Source of the DNA: Neomoorella stamsii
Lineage (GTDB): Bacteria > Bacillota > DSM-521 > Neomoorellales > Neomoorellaceae
Assembly (NCBI RefSeq): GCF_002995805.1
Contig: NZ_PVXL01000023.1
Location: forward strand, 1-64,000
Direction of reading: 5' to 3'
DNA: 64,000 nt
The notes under the pieces were generated by a model. The model had not been told where the DNA came from, ran no database searches, and saw nothing but the letters and a program-made list of their open reading frames with translations. This document shows positions 16,086 through 25,003 of the stretch, one piece after another. The translations under genes were made by a program, and so were the position numbers. Numbering within the stretch: the stretch's first letter is position 1; every line of letters begins with the position of its first letter.

Positions 16086-16787
16086 TTGGATAACAAGAGA
16101 CGGGAGCTGCTGCAACAGTTTTTACGCCGTTTTCACCTGGATATTGACAACCTGGAAGGTCTAAATACGGCCCTGACCCATCCTACCTACGCCTATGAAC
16201 ACCAGTTGCCCCACGACAACCAGCGGCTGGAGTTCCTGGGTGATGCTGTCCTGGGGCTGGTGATTGCTACCTATCTTTACCGGGAATTTCCCCACCTGCC
16301 GGAGGGGGATATGACCCGCATGCGGGCGGCCATGGTCTGTGAGGCGAGCCTTGCTAAAGTCGCCCGGCAGATCAACCTAGGGGAATTGCTTCTCCTGGGG
16401 CAGGGAGAAGAAATTAGCGGGGGTCGCCAGCGGCCCTCCAACCTGGCCGATGCCCTGGAGGCAGTAATTGGCAGCTTCTACCTGGCCGGGGGGTTAAAAA
16501 CAGCTCAGGATTTTATCTTGCAAATCTTTACCCCTGCCCTGGAGATACTTAAGGATACCGGTGTTATTGACAGCAAGTCGGCCCTGCAGGAATTTATCCA
16601 GCAAAGGGGACCGGACAATGTGACCTATAAAATCCTGGAGGAATGGGGGCCGGACCACGCCAAGCAATATAAGGCCGGCGTATTTTACCGGAACCGCCTC
16701 CTGGCTACCGGCGAAGGGCACAGCAAGAAAGAGGCCGAACAGGAAGCCGCCCGGGCCGCCCTGGCATTAATAAAAATCCAAGGTTAA
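16086..16787 (+). CDS. rnc: Ribonuclease III
   Basis: A 233-residue RNase III. The signature NQRLEFLGDAVLGLVIA (near residues 43-60) carries metal-binding acidic residues, with DALEAVIGSFYLAGG near 122. The last 70 residues form a double-stranded RNA-binding domain (SKSALQEFIQQRG to KKEAEQEAARAALA). It processes rRNA precursors and structured mRNAs. The start is TTG. It follows fabF as in many Gram-positive genomes. Confidence 0.96.
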   Translation: MDNKRRELLQQFLRRFHLDIDNLEGLNTALTHPTYAYEHQLPHDNQRLEFLGDAVLGLVIATYLYREFPHLPEGDMTRMRAAMVCEASLAKVARQINLGELLLLGQGEEISGGRQRPSNLADALEAVIGSFYLAGGLKTAQDFILQIFTPALEILKDTGVIDSKSALQEFIQQRGPDNVTYKILEEWGPDHAKQYKAGVFYRNRLLATGEGHSKKEAEQEAARAALALIKIQG

Positions 16788-16821
16788 TTTGCAATTTAAT
16801 TTTTTCAGTCCATTCTTTCAG

Positions 16822-16851
16822 GAAGGAATTGGTGGCTCTCATGTCGAATAA
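16822..16851 (+). promoter_or_regulatory. Sigma-H promoter of spoVS
   Basis: GAAGGAATT (16822-16830), 12 bases, GTCGAATAA (16843-16851). Both boxes fit the B. subtilis sigma-H consensus (RNAGGAWWW and RNNGAATWW) at every position, with the known spacing. spoVS is a sigma-H gene in B. subtilis. Confidence 0.75.
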
Positions 16852-16893
16852 CATATGGGTTTAAAGGGCGGTAAAGATAGGGAGGAGGAAGCA

Positions 16894-17154
16894 ATGGAGG
16901 TCCTAAAGGTTTCGGCCCAGTCCAATCCCAAAGCCGTAGCTGGAGCACTGGCAGCCGTCTTCCGTCAATACGGTAAGGCCGAAGTCCAGGCCGTGGGGGC
17001 AGGAGCAGTTAACCAGGCCGTCAAGGCCATTGCCATTGCCCGGGGTTTTATTGCCCCCAATGGCATCGACCTGGTAATGATTCCTGCTTTTGCGGAAATT
17101 AACATCAATGGTGAAGAAAGAACCGCAATTAAATTTATTGTCGAACCCCGCTAA
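16894..17154 (+). CDS. spoVS: Stage V sporulation protein S
   Basis: An 86-residue protein beginning MEVLKVSAQSNPKAVAGALA, with AVNQAVKAIAIARGFIAPNG in the middle and IKFIVEPR at the end. This is the exact SpoVS length. SpoVS is an Alba-like protein that affects spore coat assembly and septation. ATG 16894 follows GGAGGAGG; the frame is open from further upstream but not conserved. It has its own sigma-H promoter and a terminator, so it can be expressed apart from rnc and smc. Confidence 0.97.
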   Translation: MEVLKVSAQSNPKAVAGALAAVFRQYGKAEVQAVGAGAVNQAVKAIAIARGFIAPNGIDLVMIPAFAEININGEERTAIKFIVEPR

Positions 17155-17165
17155 GGGTAACGGCA

Positions 17166-17192
17166 AACTGCTCTCCGAGCAGTTTTCTTTAT
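17166..17192 (+). terminator. Terminator after spoVS
   Basis: AACTGCTC-TCC-GAGCAGTT (17166-17184) is a perfect 8-bp stem followed by TTCTTTATTT. It separates spoVS from smc. Confidence 0.8.
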
Positions 17193-17210
17193 TTATTTTT
17201 GGAGGCAAAA

Positions 17211-20200
17211 ATGTATCTAAAGGGTGTTGAGATCCAGGGTTTCAAGACCTTTGTCGACCGGGTGAGACTGGAGTTTGGCCCCGGGGTGACGGCCATTGTC
17301 GGCCCCAACGGCAGCGGCAAGAGCAACATTGCCGATGCCATCCTCTGGGTCCTGGGCGAACAGAGCGCCAGGACTTTACGCGGGGCGCGCATGGACGACG
17401 TGATCTTTGCCGGCAGTGAGAAACGGCGGCCGGTGGGTATGGCGGAAGTAACTTTACACCTCGATAACAGCGACGGCAGCCTGCCCCTGGAGTTTGAGGA
17501 AATAGCCGTGACGCGGCGTTTTTTTCGCTCCGGCGAGGGCGAGTATTATATCAACAAGGTTCCCTGCCGGTTGCGGGATATCCAGGAGCTGTTCTTAGAT
17601 ACCGGTTCCGGCCGGGGGAGCCTGGCCATTGTCGGCCAGGGACGCCTGGAAGAGATCCTCTCCGCCCGGCCGGAGGAGCGGCGGGCAGTGCTCGAGGAGG
17701 CGGCTGGCATTGCCCGCTACCGGTGGCGCAAAAAAGAAGCGGAGCAGCGCCTGGAAGGTGTCGAGCAAGATTTATTACGCTTACATGATTTAATCGGCGA
17801 GCTAAAGGAACAGCTGGGACCGGCGGCTGCAGAAGCAGCCCGGGCCCGGCGTTACCGGAAATTAAGCCGGCTTTTAAATCTCGTGGAACTGCTCCTCAAG
17901 GCCGGGGAAATGGAAGAAACCAGGCGCCGCCACCGGCGCAGCCAGGAACGTTTACAGGCCCTGGCGGCCGCCATGGAGGAACTGAAGGCTTTAGAACAGC
18001 AGCTCCAGGCAAAAGCCAAGGAACTGCAGGAAGAGCAGCAGAGGTACCAGGCCGAGAGGCAACGTTACCAGGCGGAACTCCAAAGTTTAAGGGAACAGCT
18101 GGTCAGAACCCGGGGGGAAATAAACCTGGTCAGGGAAAAGCTGGCTGAGCTGGCCCGGCAGCAGGAGGAAGACTCTACCCGGCAGCGGCACCTGGAAGAG
18201 GAAAAAGCCAGTTTAGCAGCCGCTCTGGCTGCGCTGGCCCGGGAAAGGGAGGAGAACATTCAGGAGCAGGCCCGGCTGGAGCAGGAGATAATAAAAGGCC
18301 GGGAGGAGCAGGAAAAACTCCAGACGGGAGCCCGGGAGCTGGCCGCAGAGATTGAAAAAGTAAGGAGCAACCTCTTTCAAGTAGCCCATGAACGGGCCGG
18401 CTGTCATAATGAACTGGTGCGCCTGGAGGAAAAACAGACAGCTGTAGAGCGGCTTTTAGAGCAAAAACGGCGCCAGCTCCAGGAATGGCAAAAGGAAAGG
18501 GAGCATTTACTGGACCACCTGCAGGCCGGTCAGGAACAACTGCAGCAGCTGGAAGAGGAATTAAAAAGACTGGAAGGGAAAAAGGCCGGCCTGGAAATGG
18601 AGGTGCAGCTAAAGGAGGCTGAGCTGGCCGCCCGCGAAAAGGAACTGGCCAGCTGGAAGGAACGTCAACGTGCCCTGGCCGTACAGTTAAAGGTTTTACG
18701 TCAATCCCAGGCCGACTATGAAGGTTTCGCCGAAGGCGTGAAGTTTATCCTGCAGGCCAGGAGCAGGGGTGAAGCTGCCTGTGCCGGTGTCCTGGGAGTA
18801 GTGGTGGAAAAGCTGGCGGTACCGGCCGAACTCACCCGGGCCGTGGAGGTGGCCCTGGGCGGGGCGGCCCAACAAATCCTGGTAAGGACGGCGGCCGAGG
18901 CGGAAGCAGTTATCCAGTTCCTTAAAGCCCGGGGCCGGGGACGGGCCACTATCTTACCCCTGGCCTGGCTGGAGCCGCGCCGTTGGCCGGCCTGGGCCAA
19001 TTGGGTCTTAAAGGAGCCCGGCGTCCTGGGGATAGCGGCCGGCCTGGTCCAATGCGAGGCTGAAGTACGGCCGGCGGTGGAGTATCTCCTGGGGCAGATC
19101 CTGATTGTAGCCGACATCCGCCGCGCCCTGGCGTTGGGGGAGCGCCTGCGACCACCTGTGCGCCTGGTCACCCTGGAAGGGGAAGTAATCCAGCCCCGGG
19201 GACCGGTGACGGGCGGGGTGGCCAGGCAGCAAGGCGGTTATCTCCAGCGGCGCCTGGCTATCCAGCAGGGTGAGGCCGAACTGGCTAACGTGGTAGCCAG
19301 GATAAAAAAGGGCCAGGAGCAGCAGGAACAGCTGCAAAAGATGCTGGCAGGGAGCCGGCAGGAGTACCACCAGGTAACGGAAGGGATTCTTACCTGCCGG
19401 GGCCAGATTCACAATTTACTGCAACGCCTGAGCGAGCGTAAAGAAGACCTGGCCCGCCTGGAAGAAAAGATTGCCGTCCTTGAGGAAGAACTGGTCCAGA
19501 GCACTAGCGGTTCCCTGGACCTGGGCAAAGAGCGGGCGGAAAAGCAAGAACTCCTGGCCCGGCTGGAAGCCCTGGAAGGTGAGCTAAACCGCCAGTTGAG
19601 CGGCCTCCAGGAGCGAGTAGCGGCAGGCCAGCAGCATCTCGCTGTCTGCCGGCAGGAACTAGCAGTCAATGAAGCCCGCCTCCAGGCCCTGGTCAACGCC
19701 CGGGAACAGTTAAATCTCCGGGAAAGGGAGCTGGCCCGGCAGCAGGAAAACTGGCAGCGGCAACAGGAAGAACTGGCTGCCAGGAGGGCGGCGGCAGTTG
19801 CCATGGAAAATGAGCTTAAAGCTAACCTGGAAAAGCTGGCCGGGGAAGAGGACTGGCTCCAGGGGGCCTGCCAGCAGGCCATGGCAGGCTTGACGCGCCT
19901 GGAAGACGAAACCTCTACCTGGGTTGATAAGCAGGAAGAACTGGCCCGGGAACAGGATAGAGTACAGGCGCAAAAAGATAAACTGCTTGCCCGCCGGCAG
20001 CAGGAAGAGATCAATTTAGCCCGTCTGGAAACGGCTCTGGCCGCCGGTCTCGCCGAACTGGAGGAACGCTTTGGTCCGCGGTGGGAGGTGGAATTACAAA
20101 AACAGCGCCCGCACCTGCAGCGGAGGGCAGCATTGGTACGGGAACGCGTGAAGGAAAAACTTTTAAGCTTAGGGGAAGTCAACCCCGGGGCCATGGCGGC

Positions 20201-20774
20201 TTACGGACGCTTAAAGGCCCGCGTTGATGAACTGGAGCAGCAGAAGCAGGACCTGGAGGGAGGCCGGGCGGCCTTGCACCAGGTAATTAACGAGATGGAA
20301 CGATTAATGGCCCGGCAGCTCAAAGCTACCCTGGCCGCGGTCCAGGAACACTTTGCCGCCATCTTCCAGGAACTTTTCGATGGCGGTGAGGCCCGCCTGG
20401 AGCTGACCGGCAGCGAGGATATCCTGGCCGCCGGCCTGGAGATCGTTGCCCGGCCGCCGGGTAAGAAACCCCAGCACCTGGCCCTCCTCTCGGGCGGGGA
20501 AAAGGCCCTGACGGCGGTAGCCTTTATCTTCGCCCTGTTAAAGGTCAAACCCAGCGCCTTTTGTATCTTTGATGAGGTGGATACGGCCCTGGATGAAGCC
20601 AATGTGGAGCGCTTTGCCCGGCTGTTGCGCCAGTTTGCCGCCCGGACCCAGTTTATCGTCATCTCCCACCGCCAGGGCACCATGGCAGCTGCCGACGTCC
20701 TTTACGGTGTGACCATGATGGAACAGGGCGTCTCCCGCCTGGTCTCGGTTCGATTGGAACAATTGCCGGCCTGA
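17211..20774 (+). CDS. smc: Chromosome segregation protein SMC
   Basis: A 1187-residue SMC ATPase. It has the Walker A GPNGSGKSN near residue 32 and IVGQGRLEEIL near 145. A long coiled coil runs from about 170 to 500, the hinge from about 510 to 680 (SQADYEGFAEGVKF to GPVTGGVA), and a second coiled coil follows. The C-terminal head carries LLSGGEKALTAVAF and the Walker B FCIFDEVDTALDEAN. With ScpA and ScpB it condenses the chromosome. ATG 17211 follows GGAGG by 6 bases. ftsY, its usual next gene, is displaced by 6.8 kb. Confidence 0.98.
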   Translation: MYLKGVEIQGFKTFVDRVRLEFGPGVTAIVGPNGSGKSNIADAILWVLGEQSARTLRGARMDDVIFAGSEKRRPVGMAEVTLHLDNSDGSLPLEFEEIAVTRRFFRSGEGEYYINKVPCRLRDIQELFLDTGSGRGSLAIVGQGRLEEILSARPEERRAVLEEAAGIARYRWRKKEAEQRLEGVEQDLLRLHDLIGELKEQLGPAAAEAARARRYRKLSRLLNLVELLLKAGEMEETRRRHRRSQERLQALAAAMEELKALEQQLQAKAKELQEEQQRYQAERQRYQAELQSLREQLVRTRGEINLVREKLAELARQQEEDSTRQRHLEEEKASLAAALAALAREREENIQEQARLEQEIIKGREEQEKLQTGARELAAEIEKVRSNLFQVAHERAGCHNELVRLEEKQTAVERLLEQKRRQLQEWQKEREHLLDHLQAGQEQLQQLEEELKRLEGKKAGLEMEVQLKEAELAAREKELASWKERQRALAVQLKVLRQSQADYEGFAEGVKFILQARSRGEAACAGVLGVVVEKLAVPAELTRAVEVALGGAAQQILVRTAAEAEAVIQFLKARGRGRATILPLAWLEPRRWPAWANWVLKEPGVLGIAAGLVQCEAEVRPAVEYLLGQILIVADIRRALALGERLRPPVRLVTLEGEVIQPRGPVTGGVARQQGGYLQRRLAIQQGEAELANVVARIKKGQEQQEQLQKMLAGSRQEYHQVTEGILTCRGQIHNLLQRLSERKEDLARLEEKIAVLEEELVQSTSGSLDLGKERAEKQELLARLEALEGELNRQLSGLQERVAAGQQHLAVCRQELAVNEARLQALVNAREQLNLRERELARQQENWQRQQEELAARRAAAVAMENELKANLEKLAGEEDWLQGACQQAMAGLTRLEDETSTWVDKQEELAREQDRVQAQKDKLLARRQQEEINLARLETALAAGLAELEERFGPRWEVELQKQRPHLQRRAALVRERVKEKLLSLGEVNPGAMAAYGRLKARVDELEQQKQDLEGGRAALHQVINEMERLMARQLKATLAAVQEHFAAIFQELFDGGEARLELTGSEDILAAGLEIVARPPGKKPQHLALLSGGEKALTAVAFIFALLKVKPSAFCIFDEVDTALDEANVERFARLLRQFAARTQFIVISHRQGTMAAADVLYGVTMMEQGVSRLVSVRLEQLPA

Positions 20775-20837
20775 TGTCACAAAACCTCCCCCGGCGGTGT
20801 TATAGTTATAGCAGGGGTTGCAAGGGAGGAATGGGTC

Positions 20838-21374
20838 ATCAAACCCGCTGAATTCGAGGCCCTGTTTCAGAGCTACTATCCCTTGGTGTACCGGCGGCTC
20901 TATTATCTCCTGGGAGAGCGGGCGGCGGCCGAGGATCTGACCCAGGAGGTCTTCCTCAAGCTGTACCACCAGCCGCCCCGGGATAATAGCAACCTGGGTG
21001 GCTGGCTCTTACGGGTGGCCGCCAACCTGGCCTATAACTACTTGCGCGGCGAAGAGCGGCGCCGCCGCCGCGAGGAAGGCCAGTTCCGGGAGGAAACCGG
21101 CGTTATCCCCCTGGAGGAAGCGGTCATGCGCAGCCAGGAGGCCCGGCTGGTCCATCAATGTCTGGCCAAGCTGCCGCCCCGGGACCGTATCTGCCTGCTG
21201 TTAAAGAATGCGGGCCACAGCTACGCCGAGATTGCCGCGGTCGTCAAGGTGGATAAGAATTCAGTGGGTACCATCCTGGCCCGGGCGCGGCGGCACTTTG
21301 CCGACCTGTATAAGGAACTGGAAGGGAGGGACGACCATGTGCCCGGAAGAGGGTCTTCTTCAGGCCTATCTTGA
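20838..21374 (+). CDS. ECF-type RNA polymerase sigma factor (start codon not canonical)
   Basis: A sigma-70 family protein of about 178 residues. Region 2 reads FEALFQSYYPLVYRRLYYLLG and AAAEDLTQEVFLKLY; region 4 reads LPPRDRICLLLKNAGHSYAEIAAVV. Homology clearly extends upstream of the first in-frame ATG, GTG or TTG (20883). The likely start is ATC at 20838, which has AGGGAGG 8 bases upstream. The alternative is an ATG at 20831 that is out of frame by one G in a GGG run. The next gene is its anti-sigma factor, overlapping by 38 bases. An extracytoplasmic-stress or ABC-export role is inference. Confidence 0.85.
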   Translation: MKPAEFEALFQSYYPLVYRRLYYLLGERAAAEDLTQEVFLKLYHQPPRDNSNLGGWLLRVAANLAYNYLRGEERRRRREEGQFREETGVIPLEEAVMRSQEARLVHQCLAKLPPRDRICLLLKNAGHSYAEIAAVVKVDKNSVGTILARARRHFADLYKELEGRDDHVPGRGSSSGLS

Positions 21375-22461
21375 TGGTGAACTGGATGCGGAGATGACCG
21401 GCAGGGTGGCCGGCCACCTGGCGGCGTGTGCCGCCTGCCGGCAGCGCCTGCAGGCTTTAGAGGAGTTAGCTGGGAGCGTAACTGCGGCCCTCCAGGCCTA
21501 CGAGCAGGAAACGGAGGCCGCCGGTCGTCCCCTGCGGGCGCCTGGTCCCGGTTCCATGGCTTCTCGCTACCAGCCCCTGACTAAGAGAAGGGGGATCGGC
21601 AACATGATCCGGCAGCATAAATGGTTTTCCGGCGTAGCCGCGGCCGTCCTGGCCCTGGTTATTTTCCTAAGCTGGGCGCCGGGCCGCAGCCTGGCCGCGC
21701 AGTTCCTGAACGTCTTCCGCATGGAAAAGATCCAGGTGGTCAAGATCACCCCCGAGGACATGGCCCAGCTGGATAAACTCTTTAACGGCCAGGGGGGCGA
21801 GGTGGACATCAGGAACTTCGGCCGGGTGGAAGTCCAAAAGCCAGATAAGGCAGAGGTAAAGGTGAAGCAGGTGAAGCCGGACCAGGTGGCAGCCCTTAGC
21901 GGTTTGCAACTGGACCTGCCCGCCACCCTGGTCGGGCGGGAAAGGGCGGCCATATACATTGAGCAGGCCCCGACCATCACCTTCACCCCCGATGTAGAGA
22001 AGCTCAACAGCTATCTCCAGAAGCACGGCGGCGTCCTGCTGCCGGCCAACCTGGCGGGCAAGTCCTTTACTCTAAGCATCCCGCCCCTGGTCATAGCAGA
22101 CTATGGCCAGCCGGGCAAAGGTTTTACCCTCTACGCCGCCCGCGACCTGACCATTGACGCTCCCCAGGGCGTCGACCTGGTAGCCCTGCGCCAGGCCCTG
22201 CTGAACCTGCCTTTCTTACCCGAAAGCTTGCGCCGGCAACTGGCCGCCATCAACGACTGGCAGCGTACGCTGCCTATCCTCGAGACTAGGGACATGCCGG
22301 CACGGGAGATCACGGTCAACGGCAACCAGGGGGTCTACTTCGGTGATGGTGCAACCAACAGCAGCAATGTTATCCTGGCCTGGCGCCAGGATAACAGCTG
22401 GCGGGCCATCAGCGGCCTGCCCCTGGAAGAAGCCCTGCGGGTAGCTACGGAGGTCAAGTAA
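21337..22461 (+). CDS. Membrane-bound zinc-finger anti-sigma factor
   Basis: A 374-residue protein. Residues 1-45 are an anti-sigma zinc finger with the H-x3-C-x2-C motif (GHLAACAAC). One membrane segment lies at about 95-115 (FSGVAAAVLALVIFLSWAPG). The rest is an extracytoplasmic domain of unknown fold that contains repeated VxxVKxxPxxVA-like strands. It should hold the upstream sigma factor at the membrane until a signal is sensed. ATG 21337 follows GGGAGGG. The stop codon overlaps the start of the ABC ATPase (TAATG). Confidence 0.85.
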   Translation: MCPEEGLLQAYLDGELDAEMTGRVAGHLAACAACRQRLQALEELAGSVTAALQAYEQETEAAGRPLRAPGPGSMASRYQPLTKRRGIGNMIRQHKWFSGVAAAVLALVIFLSWAPGRSLAAQFLNVFRMEKIQVVKITPEDMAQLDKLFNGQGGEVDIRNFGRVEVQKPDKAEVKVKQVKPDQVAALSGLQLDLPATLVGRERAAIYIEQAPTITFTPDVEKLNSYLQKHGGVLLPANLAGKSFTLSIPPLVIADYGQPGKGFTLYAARDLTIDAPQGVDLVALRQALLNLPFLPESLRRQLAAINDWQRTLPILETRDMPAREITVNGNQGVYFGDGATNSSNVILAWRQDNSWRAISGLPLEEALRVATEVK

Positions 22462-23378
22462 TGGCTATTATTGAAGCCCGGAACCTGACCAAAGTCTACG
22501 GCCGGCAAACGGCCTGCCGGGAGATCTGCCTTTCCGTAGAGGAGGGGCAGGTCTTTGGGCTTTTAGGCCCCAATGGCGCCGGCAAGAGCACCCTGGTAAA
22601 GATGCTGGTGGGCCTGGTCTACCCCACGGCTGGGGAGGCCCGGGTAGCCGGCTACCCGCCCCAGGACATAAAAGGCCGGCGCCAGGTGGGCTTTTTACCG
22701 GAGAACTTCCGCCTCCATGGGTGGCTGCAGGGGGAAGAGCTGCTAATCTTTCATGCCCGCCTGGCAGGACTTAAAGGAGAAGAAGCCCGGCGTCGGGCCC
22801 GCGAAGTCCTGGAACTGGTCGGCTTGAGCGGGGAAGGCCGGAAACTGGTGGCCAGCTACAGCAAAGGCATGCAGCAGCGCCTGGGCCTGGCGGCTGCCCT
22901 GGTGGGCGACCCGCGGGTGGTCTTCCTGGATGAACCCACCTCGGCCCTGGACCCCCTGGGCCGCCGCCAGGTAAGGGAGATCCTCCTGGACCTGAAGGAG
23001 GCCGGCAAGACCGTCTTCTTAAACAGTCACCTCTTGAGCGAGGTGGAGCAGGTCTGCGACTGGGTGGCCATCATCAACCGGGGTGTGGTGGTCGCCAGTG
23101 GCCGGCTGGCGGACCTCCAGGCCGGCCCGGCGACGGTCGCCATCAGGTTGGATGGCCTGACGGGAGAACTGGCGGCGGAACTACGCCGGCGTTACCCGGA
23201 CATGCAACTGGAAAGTGACCGGCTGACCCTGGCCCTGGGTGACCGGGAGGAGATCGCCGATCTGGTGGCCCGGCTGGCGGCCGGGGGCTGCCGCATCTAT
23301 GAAGTGGTACCCGGCCATAATTCCCTGGAGGACGTCTTCGTCCACCTGGTGCGGGTGGGGGAGCAGGTATGTGGCTGA
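22461..23378 (+). CDS. ABC transporter ATP-binding protein
   Basis: A 305-residue ABC ATPase. It has the Walker A GPNGAGKST near residue 38, the signature YSKGMQQRLGLAAAL near 135 in which SKGMQ replaces LSGGQ, and the Walker B VVFLDEPTSALDP near 155. The last 80 residues are the regulatory tail seen in CcmA/NosF-type exporters. It overlaps both the anti-sigma gene and the permease gene, so sigma, anti-sigma, ATPase and permease form one operon. The exported substrate is unknown. Confidence 0.9.
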   Translation: MAIIEARNLTKVYGRQTACREICLSVEEGQVFGLLGPNGAGKSTLVKMLVGLVYPTAGEARVAGYPPQDIKGRRQVGFLPENFRLHGWLQGEELLIFHARLAGLKGEEARRRAREVLELVGLSGEGRKLVASYSKGMQQRLGLAAALVGDPRVVFLDEPTSALDPLGRRQVREILLDLKEAGKTVFLNSHLLSEVEQVCDWVAIINRGVVVASGRLADLQAGPATVAIRLDGLTGELAAELRRRYPDMQLESDRLTLALGDREEIADLVARLAAGGCRIYEVVPGHNSLEDVFVHLVRVGEQVCG

Positions 23379-24244
23379 TGGCCACCTTTACCTTCCGGGA
23401 AGCCTGGCGCAAGAAGGTCGTCCTGGTGGCCGGCGTCCTGACCCTGGCCTTCCTGGTCCTTTACGGCACCGGCCTGCACTTTATTGCCAGGGACATGGTG
23501 AATACGGCCAATCCCGCCGCGACCGCCACGAGTTACTTTGCGATGATGCAGTCTATCCTGCTCTTTGTCATGGGCCTGTACCTGGCCAGCTTCCTGGTGG
23601 CCGGCCTGGCCATCCTGGCCGCTGTGGGCAGCGTCGCCGGGGAAATCGAGAACGGTACCCTTTACACCTTGGCGGTACGGCCTCTGTCCCGCAGCGACCT
23701 GCTCCTGGGTAAATTCCTTGGTCAGGCGGCCATGCTGGTTATCTACGCCGCCCTCTTTTTCCTGGCCCTCGCCGGTCTGGTGTACTGGCAAACGGGCCTG
23801 GTCATACCCGGGTTGGTGCCGGCCCTGGGCCTCTTTATCCTGGAGCCCCTGGTCCTCCTGGCTGTCACCATGCTGGGAACCACCAGGCTCACCACCTTGG
23901 GCAACGGCGTCCTGGCCTTCGCCCTTTACGCCATAGCAGTAGTAGGGGGCATGATGGAACAGATCGGCGCCCTGATGGAGAGTACCGCTGCCGTTTATAC
24001 CGGCGTGGTCACGAGCCTCATCCTGCCGGCGGACGCCATCTACCGGCGGCTGGTGGCGGCGGTAGTGGACCGGATGCCCGTAGGTAACGGCCAGGACGTT
24101 CCCTACTTTATCAATCCCCAGTCGATGCTGGGTCCTTTCGGCAGTCAATCTACCCCCAGCGACTGGATGCTAGTTTACACCCTGGTATATATAGTCATCT
24201 TGCTCTCGGTGGCAGTTTGCATCTTTAACCGGCGGGATGTTTAA
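23369..24244 (+). CDS. ABC-2 type transporter permease
   Basis: A 291-residue membrane protein with six hydrophobic segments (for example KVVLVAGVLTLAFLVLYGTG at the start) and VAGEIENGTLYTLAVRPLSR, the motif of NosY/ABC-2 permeases. It pairs with the ATPase just upstream. The protein ends IFNRRDV. A second copy of this end (LFNRRDI) lies 3.2 kb downstream at 27382-27447, showing that a paralogous permease gene once existed there. Confidence 0.87.
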   Translation: MWLMATFTFREAWRKKVVLVAGVLTLAFLVLYGTGLHFIARDMVNTANPAATATSYFAMMQSILLFVMGLYLASFLVAGLAILAAVGSVAGEIENGTLYTLAVRPLSRSDLLLGKFLGQAAMLVIYAALFFLALAGLVYWQTGLVIPGLVPALGLFILEPLVLLAVTMLGTTRLTTLGNGVLAFALYAIAVVGGMMEQIGALMESTAAVYTGVVTSLILPADAIYRRLVAAVVDRMPVGNGQDVPYFINPQSMLGPFGSQSTPSDWMLVYTLVYIVILLSVAVCIFNRRDV

Positions 24245-24360
24245 ACCAACGGCAGCGCTAAACCCGTTTCGCCTTTTAGACTACAGCAGCGTTAAATTTA
24301 ACAAAAGGCCTCGCCTATGTAAATTGGCTCCTCGCTACATTCCGTGTTACGTGCAATCTG
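24245..24360 (+). other. Junction between ABC operon and TRAP fragment
   Basis: About 115 bases with no gene. It includes 24301-24316, a 16-base sequence (ACAAAAGGCCTCGCCT) repeated exactly at 27536-27551, where it forms the left arm of a terminator. Here the right arm is missing, so this looks like a cut terminator at a rearrangement point. Confidence 0.55.
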
Positions 24361-24788
24361 CGGCCAGCACAGCTCAGGTAATGATACTTTTAGCCGGAGC
24401 TTCGGTATTAAGCTGGATATTAACTATCGGCCATGTTCCTCAGCAACTTACGAATCTAATTACCGCTAACAATTTGAGCGCCTGGCAGTTTCTCCTAGCC
24501 ATAAATATTATCTTGCTTATTGCCGGTATGTTTATCGATGGATCTTCCGCCATTATCATCCTGGCGCCTCTGGTTTATTCAATAGCTGTAAAACTTGGAA
24601 TAAATCCTGTCCATTTGGGTGTAATTATGGTTGCTAATGCTGCGATTGGCATGTTTACTCCACCTTTTGGCCTTAACCTCTTTGTTGCCAGTTCCACGGC
24701 AAAGTTATCCCTCAATCGAATCTTTTCTGGGGTGGGGCCCTTTATAATCATAAGTATTCCGTTTTGCCTTGGTGAACTGCCGCATTAA
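24361..24788 (+). pseudogene. TRAP transporter large permease (DctM), C-terminal fragment
   Basis: About 140 codons match the end of a DctM-type TRAP permease: AQVMILLAGASVLSWILT, then FIDGSSAIIILAPLV, then MIANAAIG-like MVANAAIGMFTPPFGLNLFV. A full DctM has about 425 residues; the first two thirds are absent, and no DctQ or DctP gene is present. The reading frame is open further upstream only through unrelated sequence. The base composition is more AT-rich than the flanking operon, which fits a separately acquired and cut gene. Confidence 0.8.
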
Positions 24789-25003
24789 TAAGGTTGAAAT
24801 AGCGAGCAGCCATTTTATGCAGGCGATAATTTTCGAATAGCCGGAGACGTCCAGGTTTTCCCGGGCTGAAGTTATAACTACCTGTTTAACGAGATCCAGA
24901 CCAGGCGAGAAGTGCCCCTGGAAGAAGCGGTCCTGGTGGCGCGAGACGTTCTGAAGTACAAGGAGCATCCGGGCGTGGTAATCCCCACCAGGGGTTTCGT
25001 ATA
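24789..25003 (+). other. Remnant sequence before vapC
   Basis: No intact gene. An open plus-strand stretch ends at 25006 and reads VPLEEAVLVARDVL followed by GVVIPTRGFVY. The first part recalls the end of the anti-sigma protein (LPLEEALRVA), so it may be a remnant of a related gene; this is weak. Confidence 0.3.

Noticed and set aside
19409-20194. Long serine/arginine-rich frame opposite smc
   Set aside because: A shadow of the coiled-coil coding sequence; low-complexity translation typical of antisense frames in GC-rich genes.
23297-24148. 283-codon minus-strand frame opposite the ABC permease
   Set aside because: The permease frame has clear membrane segments and family motifs; the opposite frame is Gln/Gly-rich shadow sequence.
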